A stretch of DNA of 64,000 nt from Sipunculus nudus (Eukaryota; Annelida; Sipuncula; Golfingiida; Sipunculidae), in NCBI GenBank assembly GCA_026874595.1, contig JAPPUL010000073.1, positions 1,077,973 through 1,141,972 of the forward strand, read 5' to 3'. Shown here in pieces: positions 54,559 through 63,575 of the stretch. Position 1 is the first letter of the stretch; each line of letters begins with the position of its first letter. The notes under the pieces are model-generated. The model was given only the letters and a program-made list of their open reading frames with translations. It had not been told where the DNA came from and made no database searches. The translations under genes were made by a program, and so were the position numbers.

Positions 54559-55203
54559 ATGATTAAAATTGTCATAGTTGAAGATATTCAAAATATTAGG
54601 GAAGGTATCTCATACCTTCTAAACTCTTCCGACAAGATTACTGTCTGTGGGGCGTTTAGTACCGCTGAAGACTTTATTACCGAGCTTAATAAATCCCAGG
54701 ATAAGCCTAATATCGTTCTTATGGATATTGGACTGCCGGGTATTGATGGCATTGAGGCTACTAAGATAATTAAAAAACAGCATCCTTATATTGAAATCAT
54801 GATGCTTACCATCTTTGAAGACGAAGACAAAATCTTTAAATCCATTAAAGCTGGAGCTAAAGGTTATATCCTTAAAGATACGCCAAGACGAGACCTTATT
54901 TCCGAACTTATTGAACTGCACAACGGCGGCTCTCCTATGACTCCACGTATCGCTCGGAAAATACTAAACTATTTCGAAAAACCTATTAAAACTATTGACT
55001 CTAAGGACTACAACCTCTCAAAACGCGAAAAAGAAATTCTAAAGCTTATTGTTCAAGGACTTACTTATATCAAAATCGCTGCCAAAATAAATATAAAACC
55101 TAATACCGTAAGAAAACACATTCAAAATATTTATGATAAATTACAAGTATCTTCTCGCGCTGAGGTCGTCGGAAAAGCTATTAATGAGGGACTAATATCA
55201 TAA
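54559..55203 (+). CDS. NarL/LuxR-type response regulator
   Basis: 214 aa. The receiver domain (1-120) has acidic EDIQ at 8-9, the phospho-Asp in LMDIGLPGIDG, and Lys in YILKDTP. The C-terminal LuxR-type HTH (about 150-214) has LSKREKEILKLIVQGLTYIKIA and NTVRKHIQNIYDKLQV. It controls transcription on signals from a histidine kinase, but none is nearby, so the partner is elsewhere. It ends 12 bp from the convergent RND gene. Confidence 0.93.
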   Translation: MIKIVIVEDIQNIREGISYLLNSSDKITVCGAFSTAEDFITELNKSQDKPNIVLMDIGLPGIDGIEATKIIKKQHPYIEIMMLTIFEDEDKIFKSIKAGAKGYILKDTPRRDLISELIELHNGGSPMTPRIARKILNYFEKPIKTIDSKDYNLSKREKEILKLIVQGLTYIKIAAKINIKPNTVRKHIQNIYDKLQVSSRAEVVGKAINEGLIS

Positions 55204-55215
55204 CCTATTCTCTCC

Positions 55216-58200
55216 TTACTCTCTTTTGCCTCTGCCCCTAACCCTTTCTAATAACCGTTTACACAACTCTTTCGTCTTTTCTTTCCCTTCTTCCAAATAT
55301 ACATACACCACAGGAACTACTATCAAAGTTTGAACCGTTGCAAGACTAAGTCCTCCTATTATCGCCCAACCCATCGGACTCCAGAATGACCTAGTCCCGC
55401 CTATTGCTAAGGCTAAGGGTAATAAGCCTCCTATCGTTGTAAAGGTTGTTAGCAATATCGCTTTTAGCCGCGTCTCGCTTGCTTCTATTACTCCTTCTTT
55501 TAATCCACGCCCTCGCTTGCGTAGCAGATTTACATAGCTTACTAAAACTATTGCGTCGTTTACTACAATTCCCGCAAGCGATATCCCTCCAAACATAACC
55601 ATTATTCCAAGATTACTATTACTAAGTAATACTCCAAGTGAGACCCCACCTACTGACAACAATACCGTTACTAGTATTGCTACAGGTTGCAAAAATGAGT
55701 TGAACTGTAAGACTATTATAAAATAAATTAAAAGAAAGCCTATCACAAACGCTTTCCCCAAATCATCAAACGATTTGTCCCTATCCTCGTTCTCTCCGCG
55801 AAACCTAACGCTATATCCCTTAGGTAAAGAAAATGTTTCCGTATCCGATAAAATATCTATAACCTCCTTCGCAACCTCTCCGCGTGAACGCTTTGTTAAA
55901 TCTACATCCCCGCTTACTACTATCGAACGTTTGAAGTCTTCTCGTCTTATATAACTTCTATTGCTTTTTAATACTATATCCGTAAACTGGTTTAGCGCTA
56001 TGGGCCTTTTTAGCCTTTCGCTATATATTGCCATCGCTGATATGTCTTCTATCCGCCTATTGTATATCCTATCATCTACTCTAAGCCTTACCTTATATTC
56101 TTTTGTCCCATACTGATATCGGGCAAGCTCATAGCCTGTGTTCATTGCAAATAAATAGCTTTGAATCGTTTGTACCGATAAATCATATTTCTCAGCTCGT
56201 GCCCTGTCTATTTCTACCCTAACCTCAGGTTTACTTACTCCATAATCGTTCCTTATATCTATTGCTCCATCAACTCCTTTTACTATCTGTTCCGCTCGCC
56301 CTGCAAGCTTCTTTAAGACATTTATATTGTTACCTGATATTATTACATTTATCGGCGCCGCTGTCGGAGGTCCCGTCCTTGGACTCCTTACTCTAACTCG
56401 GGCATCTGGCGTTATCTTATCGTATATCTCATTCCTAAGTTCTGCCATGAAATCTTCTAGACTATAATCCCTATATTCTGCCTGAATCAAATCTATATCA
56501 ATTTGTGCCGTGTTAGGCCCGCTAAACTCTCCTCCCATATTTATCATTACATTCGCACCGCCTGCCCCAACGGTCGTTGAATAAAACTTTATTATCCTTT
56601 TGCTATCTATCTGCTCTTCTTTCTCTTCTAACTCCTCCTCTCCTCCCCTAAACATATATTGTAATATAATTTGCTCTATATCCTTTGTTACCTTGTCTGT
56701 TGCCTCAACAGTATAACCCTTTGGCATTTCTACGTAGATCATAAACTTTCCAAGATCTATATCAGGAAACAATTCTGCATCTCGACTAAGTAATATCAAT
56801 ATCCCCATAACAAATACACTCAAAGCCAATATCATCACCAAAAACTTGTGCCGCAATGATGCCCTTATTAACTTTGAATGTTTTGCATGTACCTTCTTAA
56901 ATAAATCTTTTGTCCACAAACGCCCTCCTGCAATATAATCTCCATCCCCTCCAGCACCTAAGTCTCTATCTTTGCGACCAGTCCAACGCCGCATCTTGGC
57001 AAATAACCTTATTATAAAACCTTCATCGCCCTTTACAGTCAGATATTTACTTGCTACCACAGGGATTATCGCATGATCAAATATTATTGATCCCACTAAA
57101 GCTAGTAATACTGTCTTTGGGATATATGACATGAATGCTCCTACTACACCGCTCATCAAGAAAATCGGTGCAAAAGAGGCCATCGTTGTTAATACTGCAG
57201 ATACTACTGCGCTCCCCACCTCTTCTGTCCCATCATAAGCCGCCTTAACCCTATCTTTACCTCCTTCCATATGACGATATATACTCTCAAGTACTACTAT
57301 TGCCCCGTCTACCACTATCCCTATTATTATTATTAAACCAAATTGGACTATGTTATTTATTGACTCGCCTAAAACAAACAGCCCCATTATCGCAAATAGA
57401 GAACAAAAAGGTACGGCAAGCGTTGCTAATAACGCATTCCGAAACCCTACCCCGAATAATAATACTATGAATACTACTATTATCCCTTGTTGGGCACTTG
57501 AGGCTAACTCTTTAAGACGGGTCCTTACTTCACTTGCTTGATCTGCTACTACTGCTAACTTTATACCCTCCGGTAGCAAACCAGATCCCTCTATCCCTTC
57601 TATTACTCTTTGCGTTGACTCCGATACCTCAAGAACATTTGCTTCCCTTTGCTTTAATATCGCAAGGGCTATTGCTGGCTTGCCATTATATCTTGCGTAG
57701 CTTCTTACCTTCTCTGTCCCAAATTCTATATTACCAAGATCTTTTAAATATACTGGCTTGCCATCCTTATAAAGCAATATCGTATTTCTTACCTCGTCTG
57801 CATCCTTATATGATCCAAGAACGCGTACCGGATAATCTACATCCCCCATCTTTATCGCACCACCTGGACTGTCAAGTGCTCCTCCTTGGAAAAATCTGAA
57901 TATCTCTACTAGCGATATCTGTTTCTTCCATAGCTCTATAGGATCCACGAATACACTTATCTCCCGATCTAATGCTCCATATAACCTAACACGAGAAAGC
58001 CCTTCTATATTACTCGTAAATACTTTGTCTACCTCCTCCGCCATTACCGTCAGATCTTCATAACTATAGCCTTCTCCATAAAGCATAACATTCATTACAG
58101 GGGTGCTTGCTACATCTATTCCTTCTATTCTTGGAGTCTCTATATCATCTGGAAGCTCGTTTAATATGTTCATTACCGCATCATTTACTTCCCGCTTCTT

Positions 58201-58509
58201 CTCTTTATTATCTACTCCATATTCAAATTCTACAAACACCCTAGCAAAATTTTGTAGCGCTATCGACGTTACGTTCTTTATATCGTTTATCTTCTTTATC
58301 TCTTGCTCTATCTTATTGTTTATTTGATACTCTATCTCGCTCGGTGAGGCTCCCCTATATTCTACTGTCACAAATACAAAGGGTATTTCTATGTTTGGAA
58401 ATAGCTCAAGTGAGGACATCATTATTGACACAACACCTACTACCACTATCATCGTCAATAATAGCCCCACCAGCATAGGCTTGTCTATCAACTTGCCCGT
58501 TATTTTCAT
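55216..58509 (-). CDS. RND-family efflux pump membrane protein (AcrB/MexF-like)
   Basis: 1097 aa. It is the inner-membrane proton-drug antiporter of a tripartite pump. The N-terminal helix begins MKITGKLIDKPMLVGLLLTM. TM4 has GIIIIGIVVDGAIVVLES, which keeps one of the two Asp of AcrB (DG in place of DD). TM10 has GIVVNDAIVLVSY. Large periplasmic loops lie between helices 1-2 and 7-8. An extended cytoplasmic piece (about 485-545, RRWTGRKDRDLGAGGD) makes it longer than average. It is the third gene of a tolC-MFP-RND operon. Confidence 0.95.
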   Translation of the reverse strand: MKITGKLIDKPMLVGLLLTMIVVVGVVSIMMSSLELFPNIEIPFVFVTVEYRGASPSEIEYQINNKIEQEIKKINDIKNVTSIALQNFARVFVEFEYGVDNKEKKREVNDAVMNILNELPDDIETPRIEGIDVASTPVMNVMLYGEGYSYEDLTVMAEEVDKVFTSNIEGLSRVRLYGALDREISVFVDPIELWKKQISLVEIFRFFQGGALDSPGGAIKMGDVDYPVRVLGSYKDADEVRNTILLYKDGKPVYLKDLGNIEFGTEKVRSYARYNGKPAIALAILKQREANVLEVSESTQRVIEGIEGSGLLPEGIKLAVVADQASEVRTRLKELASSAQQGIIVVFIVLLFGVGFRNALLATLAVPFCSLFAIMGLFVLGESINNIVQFGLIIIIGIVVDGAIVVLESIYRHMEGGKDRVKAAYDGTEEVGSAVVSAVLTTMASFAPIFLMSGVVGAFMSYIPKTVLLALVGSIIFDHAIIPVVASKYLTVKGDEGFIIRLFAKMRRWTGRKDRDLGAGGDGDYIAGGRLWTKDLFKKVHAKHSKLIRASLRHKFLVMILALSVFVMGILILLSRDAELFPDIDLGKFMIYVEMPKGYTVEATDKVTKDIEQIILQYMFRGGEEELEEKEEQIDSKRIIKFYSTTVGAGGANVMINMGGEFSGPNTAQIDIDLIQAEYRDYSLEDFMAELRNEIYDKITPDARVRVRSPRTGPPTAAPINVIISGNNINVLKKLAGRAEQIVKGVDGAIDIRNDYGVSKPEVRVEIDRARAEKYDLSVQTIQSYLFAMNTGYELARYQYGTKEYKVRLRVDDRIYNRRIEDISAMAIYSERLKRPIALNQFTDIVLKSNRSYIRREDFKRSIVVSGDVDLTKRSRGEVAKEVIDILSDTETFSLPKGYSVRFRGENEDRDKSFDDLGKAFVIGFLLIYFIIVLQFNSFLQPVAILVTVLLSVGGVSLGVLLSNSNLGIMVMFGGISLAGIVVNDAIVLVSYVNLLRKRGRGLKEGVIEASETRLKAILLTTFTTIGGLLPLALAIGGTRSFWSPMGWAIIGGLSLATVQTLIVVPVVYVYLEEGKEKTKELCKRLLERVRGRGKRE

Positions 58510-58566
58510 TTATACTTAATCCCGTTTTCTGTGTTTATCTTTATTTTAAATATTTATAGCCTAAAC

Positions 58567-59526
58567 TTACTCTAGCCCAGCTCCTGACCAAAGCCTTACC
58601 TTCTCTCCATCATATGCTCGGTAATTACCCTTTATCACCACCTTCTCTCCTCCCTTTAAGCCATTTAATATCTCTACTTTTTCTTCGTAATACTGCCCCA
58701 ATAAAACGTCTTGACGATTTACTACTCCTGCTTCCGCATCATAAAGATAGACATAGGATATGTTGTCTTCCATCAATATACTCCTAAGAGGGGCTGTATA
58801 TGCCTCTTTCTTATCAAGCAATATAATAACCTGCGTAAACATTCCCGACTTTAACTTAAGTCCTTCATTCTCTACCATAACTTCTGTCCTCAGTGTTAAG
58901 GTATTTGGATCAAGTGCTGGGTATAAGCGGCTTATCTTACCTGAAATCCCTTCCCCTTCATACCCCTTAGGCTTTATCAATACCTCCTGCCCTTCACTCA
59001 CCTTCCATATGTCCTTCTCCGGTACGTCCACATACACCTTAACTCGTTTGACCCTTATTATCCGACACAGCTTCCTTTGTCCATTTACAAGCTCACCCTC
59101 CTCTACATAAACTCGCGAAACATACCCGCTCATCTTCGCTCGTAAAACAAATCGGCGAAAGTCCCGTCCCGTTACCGCCTTTTGATCTAGCTCCATTATA
59201 TATTCTCCACGCTTTACATAACTTCCCTCTACTGCCTTAATATTTCGTACTATTCCAACTACTCCTACATCCGGATAAAGATCTAGCTCAACCTCACCCT
59301 CAACCCTTCCCACTAAAGACAACCTCTCACGCACAACCTCCTTACCAACTTCTACAACACTCACCTGCAATACCTTCTCTGCTCCTCCCTTCTTATCCTC
59401 AGCCTCTTTAGCTTCTTCTTCACCCTCACAACCAAGAAAACCAACTGTTAACATCAGCAATAACACTATTACCTTTTTTATCTCTAACATTTCTTTATAC
59501 AATTCTTTGTCCAATTCTTTGTCCAA
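58567..59526 (-). CDS. RND efflux periplasmic adaptor (membrane fusion) lipoprotein
   Basis: 319 aa from TTG 59526, which has GAGGG about 8 bases upstream, or 307 aa from ATG 59490; the second gives a normal lipoprotein signal (MLEIKKVIVLLLMLTVGFLGCEG) and the first adds acidic residues encoded by a 12-bp repeat. The lipoyl/barrel-sandwich part is VVGIVRNIKAVEGSYVKRGEY; the beta-barrel and membrane-proximal parts follow (LTLRTEVMVENEGLKLKSGM). There is hardly any coiled-coil hairpin. It links the RND pump to TolC. Confidence 0.92.
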   Translation of the reverse strand: MDKELDKELYKEMLEIKKVIVLLLMLTVGFLGCEGEEEAKEAEDKKGGAEKVLQVSVVEVGKEVVRERLSLVGRVEGEVELDLYPDVGVVGIVRNIKAVEGSYVKRGEYIMELDQKAVTGRDFRRFVLRAKMSGYVSRVYVEEGELVNGQRKLCRIIRVKRVKVYVDVPEKDIWKVSEGQEVLIKPKGYEGEGISGKISRLYPALDPNTLTLRTEVMVENEGLKLKSGMFTQVIILLDKKEAYTAPLRSILMEDNISYVYLYDAEAGVVNRQDVLLGQYYEEKVEILNGLKGGEKVVIKGNYRAYDGEKVRLWSGAGLE

Positions 59527-59535
59527 TTCTTTGTC
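59500..59535. repeat. 12-bp tandem array, 3 copies, at the adaptor gene start
   Basis: Three perfect copies of caattctttgtc, encoding DKEL repeats if the TTG start at 59526 is used. Confidence 0.94.
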
Positions 59536-59560
59536 CCTCTTTATTTATATAGCCTCTCGT

Positions 59561-61006
59561 TTAATAATATATCCCTATTGCCTCAAGTAGCCTTAAGTAT
59601 GACCTGTTATAATTATATAACTCCATGTAATACCCAAATTGCGTTTTTTGATACTGCACATACGCATCAAGATATTTTATATAATCTAGCGTTCCCTTTC
59701 TATATGCTCGTCGTACTATCTTAAAATTCTCCTGCGATAACTTCGATATCTCTTTCCTATCTCTTAAATTCTTTGCATACCTTTTGTACTCAAGCTGTTT
59801 TAATATTATCTCGTGCTCTATCTTCTTTGATACACTCTCAAGCTCCTTTGCTAGGGCTCCTATCTCGTATTTTAGACTCTTTACTTTACTATGGCTTGAT
59901 GAGTTTGGTATCAAAGGCTCGGTTAAGGGCATTTTTAGCTTTACTCCTGCTATATAATTAATTTGTGTATCGTAGTCTCCTAGACTAATTCCACTTAGTC
60001 CTAGTTCTGGCTGCTGGGTATATCTTAAGCCAATTGACCCGTATACCGATAAACTCGGTTTGTATAAAGAACTTACTACTGTTTTATTATGTTCCAATAT
60101 CTTTTGTCTTATCTTTAGTTTCTTAAGCTCTATTCGCCTCTCTTTGGCTTTATTCAATAACTCCTTTAAATCACCATCTAACTCGCTCATATAACTTAAG
60201 GCTTCTTTTTCCATAAGGAAATCTCGCTCCGTTACTACATCCTCTCCCTTAAAAACTACATCACGAAATCCCGCTTCCTTTAACTCATATTTGCCTATTT
60301 CTGTTACCGGCTCTAAAGACAATAGCATAAGTAAATTATTTAATGCTTTTAAATAATCATCCTCTGCCTTCCCCTCTTCTAATTTGTCGCTTGTATATTG
60401 TATATTTATTCTTATAAATCCAGTTTTGTCAGAACGCCCCCTTAAATAATTCCTACGTTCCTCTTTAAGCGTTCTTTCTAACAATTTACTTGTTTCTTTT
60501 CTTATCTCTATGTTTTGTCTTGCAAGAAGCGCGCTGTAGTACGCTTCTTGTACTTCCCTGAGTAAACGTCCCTTTAACGCTTCTTTTTCTAATATAGATA
60601 ACTCGTATTCTCTTTGGGCTATCGATAGCTTTGCTCCATCCCTACCAAATGCGTATATTGTGTAATTTATATCTAGCGAGCTTGTTAGGGTGTGAGGGGC
60701 TGTTGGGAAAGTTAGTAAGCCTGCACTTTGACTTGTATATTGATACTGATATCCAGCTGATAACGATAAATCTGGATAGTACAATTTGGCCTTTGCTTCG
60801 TCTATTTGTTTAGACCTCGATTTTGTTTTATATATATAACTTTGATACTCTGTATTTGTCTTTAATACCAAGCTAAGGCAGTCTTTCAAGCTTAAGGATA
60901 CCTTCTCTCCTAAAGCATCCTTACCATATCCTCTCTGCCATATAAACTGCATAATCAATATCATAACCACTAGAAACAGCTTAGTTTTATTCTTCATCTT
61001 CTCCAT
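59561..61006 (-). CDS. tolC: TolC-family outer-membrane efflux protein
   Basis: 481 aa. A signal peptide covers about 1-28. The repeated alpha-helical/strand halves of TolC are seen: SLSLKDCLSLVLKTNTEYQSY, EYELSILEKEALKGRLLREVQEAYYSALLARQNI and the matching ELKKLKIRQKILEHNKTVVSSL. It forms the outer-membrane channel of the pump with the two genes downstream (35-bp gap). It is first in the operon and divergent from the dciA-gyrB pair. Confidence 0.92.
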   Translation of the reverse strand: MEKMKNKTKLFLVVMILIMQFIWQRGYGKDALGEKVSLSLKDCLSLVLKTNTEYQSYIYKTKSRSKQIDEAKAKLYYPDLSLSAGYQYQYTSQSAGLLTFPTAPHTLTSSLDINYTIYAFGRDGAKLSIAQREYELSILEKEALKGRLLREVQEAYYSALLARQNIEIRKETSKLLERTLKEERRNYLRGRSDKTGFIRINIQYTSDKLEEGKAEDDYLKALNNLLMLLSLEPVTEIGKYELKEAGFRDVVFKGEDVVTERDFLMEKEALSYMSELDGDLKELLNKAKERRIELKKLKIRQKILEHNKTVVSSLYKPSLSVYGSIGLRYTQQPELGLSGISLGDYDTQINYIAGVKLKMPLTEPLIPNSSSHSKVKSLKYEIGALAKELESVSKKIEHEIILKQLEYKRYAKNLRDRKEISKLSQENFKIVRRAYRKGTLDYIKYLDAYVQYQKTQFGYYMELYNYNRSYLRLLEAIGIYY

Positions 61007-61240
61007 AACTTGCAGTTTTATATTTTTTTTAAGAATTTTTAAATGAAATCATACTTATTTACTGCTTTATTTTAAATATTGCATCCGCTATATATTATAT
61101 TTAATAACGTTTTTGCTGATTCTCTTTTTTTCTTTGATATATTTACTTTTTTCTGTTTTTTTTTATTGGCTTTTATTCGCATTTAGTGTTTTATTCTTAT
61201 TTCGTTACTATGTTTTTATTTGTAGCGATTAGCCCTTATT

Positions 61241-61558
61241 ATGTATAATAAAAAACATAAGTATAAGTTTAATCGTAAGCTTGAAGATATTAGCTCCATT
61301 ATCAAAAACTTGATTCAAGAAAAAAAATGGGCGCCGTCTTTACTTGAGGCTACTGCTGTTGATATATACAACTCGATGGAGGAAAACGATATTAAAGATT
61401 CTAAAGCTTTATTTGTTTCTAATGGCTCTCTTGTCATTAGCTGTCCTTCTGCTGCTTTGGCTAATGAGATTGCTTTATCGCAATCTTTTTTGATTAATTC
61501 TATCAATAAGAAAGTCGGCAAAAGAGTTATTGAGAAACTGCGTTTTCAAATTTACTAA
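61241..61558 (+). CDS. dciA: DciA-like (DUF721) helicase loader protein
   Basis: 105 aa. It resembles the DUF721 family: WAPSLLEATAVDIYNSM, ALFVSNGSLVISCPSAALANEI (a KH-like strand-helix segment) and VGKRVIEKLRFQI. DciA loads DnaB in bacteria that lack DnaC/DnaI. It stands directly before gyrB, as in many genomes near oriC (dnaA-dnaN-recF-DUF721-gyrB). Here no recF precedes it; the efflux operon does instead. I see no DnaA boxes in the 234-bp upstream region. Confidence 0.78.
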   Translation: MYNKKHKYKFNRKLEDISSIIKNLIQEKKWAPSLLEATAVDIYNSMEENDIKDSKALFVSNGSLVISCPSAALANEIALSQSFLINSINKKVGKRVIEKLRFQIY

Positions 61559-61593
61559 CTATTCACTTTTTAAAAAATCATTTGGGAGGCTTA

Positions 61594-63516
61594 ATGGCTG
61601 CTGAACACGAATATACTTCGGAACACGTACAGATTAAAGAAGGTATTGAACACGTTAGAATTAGACCTAGTATGTATATTGGATCTACCAATTCTGAGGG
61701 CTTACATCATCTTGTTTATGAAGTCGTTGATAATAGCATTGATGAAGCTTTAATCGGGCATTGTTCGCTTGTTAATATTATCATTCATAAGGATAACGTT
61801 ATTGAGGTTCAGGACAACGGGAGAGGGATTCCTGTTGATATTCATAAGGAGGCAAATGTTTCTACTTTAGAAGTCGTTATGACTACTTTAGGAGCTGGTG
61901 GCAAGTTTGATAGCGATGCTTACAGCGTTTCTGGGGGGCTGCATGGTGTTGGGGTTTCTGTTGTTAATGCTCTCTCTGAATATTGTAAGGTTTATGTCTT
62001 TAGAAACAATAAAACATACTTTCAAGCCTATGAACGTGGGATTCCCATTGAAGATGTTAAAGAAATCTCAGATGCCGCAAAAAGAGGCACTACCATCATT
62101 TTTAAACCCGATGATTCCATATTCGAAACCACTGCCTTTAGCTTCGATACCCTTTCTAACAGACTTCGGGAACTTGCTTTCCTTAACAAAGGCATTTCTA
62201 TCAATATAGAAGATAGACGCCTGGATGACGACATTAAAAAACATTCTTTCTTATTCGAAGGCGGTATTGTTGCTTTTGTTGAATACTTAAATGGTATCTT
62301 AACTCCCGTCCATGATAAACCCATTTACTTCCAACGCCAAAAGGATAATTTCCATATCGAAATCGCTATGGAGTACAACGAAAGCTTTCAGTCTAACATC
62401 TTTACCTATGTCAACAACATAAATACTAAAGAAGGTGGGACCCATCTTGCCGGCTTTAGAAGTGCTCTTACTAAAACTATTAATGACGGTATTAAAAAAC
62501 TTGGTCTTGATAAAAAACTTAAGGGGAATTTGGAAGGAGATGATGTTAGAGAGGGACTTACTGCTGTAATTAGTGTCAAACTCAAAAACCCGCAGTTTGA
62601 AGGACAGACTAAAACTAAACTCGGCAATAGTGAGGTTCGAGGTATTACTGAATCCATTACGACTGAGGGACTTAAGGAATTCTTTGAGGACAATCCTAAC
62701 ATTAGTAAGAAAATATTTGCCAAGTGTATGTCTGCTTATAATGCACGTAAGGCGGCTCAGGCAAAACGCGACTCTGTTAGAAAGAGTTTTCTTGAACGCG
62801 ATAGTTTACCTGGTAAGCTTGCTGATTGTAGCGACAAAAATCCTGACGTTTGTGAGCTTTATATTGTTGAGGGTGATTCTGCTGGAGGGAGTGCTAAGCA
62901 GGGTCGTAATCGCGCTTTTCAGGCAATCTTACCTCTTTGGGGTAAAATGCTTAATGTTGAAAAAACTCGTATTGAGAAAGTCCTTGATAATGATAAACTA
63001 CAACCAATTATTGCAACCCTTGGCACGGGAATTGACCAGCATTTTGACTATTCTAAACTACGCTATAACAAGATTATCATTATGGCTGATGCTGATGTCG
63101 ATGGCTCGCATATTAGAACTTTGCTTCTTACTTTCTTTTATAGATACTTAACCCCTCTTGTTGAAAATGGCAATATTTACATCGCTATGCCTCCTCTTTA
63201 CAAAATTTCTATCGGACCTAAGAAAGTCTTTTACTCGTATAGTGATAAGGAAAGAGATAGTATACTAAAAGAGCATGCTGGACCTAATAGTACGCAGAAA
63301 GTCTATATACAGCGTTATAAAGGTCTGGGGGAGATGAATCCTGACCAGCTTTGGGAGACTACTATGGACCCTGAAAAACGTAGCCTTATGAAAATTACTC
63401 TTGATGATGCTGTTGAGGCTAACGAAATCTTTTCTATACTTATGGGTGAGAAGGTTGAGCCTAGAAGGCTTTTTATCGAAGGCAATGCTGTTAAAGTTAA
63501 AAATTTAGACGTGTAA
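61594..63516 (+). CDS. gyrB: DNA gyrase subunit B
   Basis: 640 aa from ATG 61594, chosen because GGGAGG lies 4 bases upstream; the in-frame TTG at 61582 overlaps that box. The GHKL ATPase domain (Glu in YEVVDNSIDEAL, DNGRGIPVDI, GLHGVGVSVVNALS) and transducer are followed by the TOPRIM domain EGDSAGGSAKQGRNRAFQAI and MADADVDGSHIRTLLLTFF. The tail is RYKGLGEMNPDQLWETTMDP. It introduces negative supercoils with GyrA, which is not in the window. Confidence 0.97.
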   Translation: MAAEHEYTSEHVQIKEGIEHVRIRPSMYIGSTNSEGLHHLVYEVVDNSIDEALIGHCSLVNIIIHKDNVIEVQDNGRGIPVDIHKEANVSTLEVVMTTLGAGGKFDSDAYSVSGGLHGVGVSVVNALSEYCKVYVFRNNKTYFQAYERGIPIEDVKEISDAAKRGTTIIFKPDDSIFETTAFSFDTLSNRLRELAFLNKGISINIEDRRLDDDIKKHSFLFEGGIVAFVEYLNGILTPVHDKPIYFQRQKDNFHIEIAMEYNESFQSNIFTYVNNINTKEGGTHLAGFRSALTKTINDGIKKLGLDKKLKGNLEGDDVREGLTAVISVKLKNPQFEGQTKTKLGNSEVRGITESITTEGLKEFFEDNPNISKKIFAKCMSAYNARKAAQAKRDSVRKSFLERDSLPGKLADCSDKNPDVCELYIVEGDSAGGSAKQGRNRAFQAILPLWGKMLNVEKTRIEKVLDNDKLQPIIATLGTGIDQHFDYSKLRYNKIIIMADADVDGSHIRTLLLTFFYRYLTPLVENGNIYIAMPPLYKISIGPKKVFYSYSDKERDSILKEHAGPNSTQKVYIQRYKGLGEMNPDQLWETTMDPEKRSLMKITLDDAVEANEIFSILMGEKVEPRRLFIEGNAVKVKNLDV

Positions 63517-63520
63517 AGTA

Positions 63521-63550
63521 ACTATAGTAGCTATTACTATAGTAGCTATA
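63521..63550. repeat. 15-bp tandem duplication in the gyrB 3' region
   Basis: Two copies of actatagtagctatt (one mismatch at the last base) directly after the gyrB stop, in the 59-bp convergent gap. Each unit contains the palindromic tagcta; a weak hairpin is possible. Confidence 0.9.
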
Positions 63551-63575
63551 TTAAACTATTTGGTATTTTATAAGT

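Noticed and set aside
61007-61240. Possible replication origin between tolC and dciA-gyrB
   Set aside because: AT-rich and near gyrB, but I found no DnaA boxes (TTATCCACA type), and dnaA, dnaN and recF are not adjacent.
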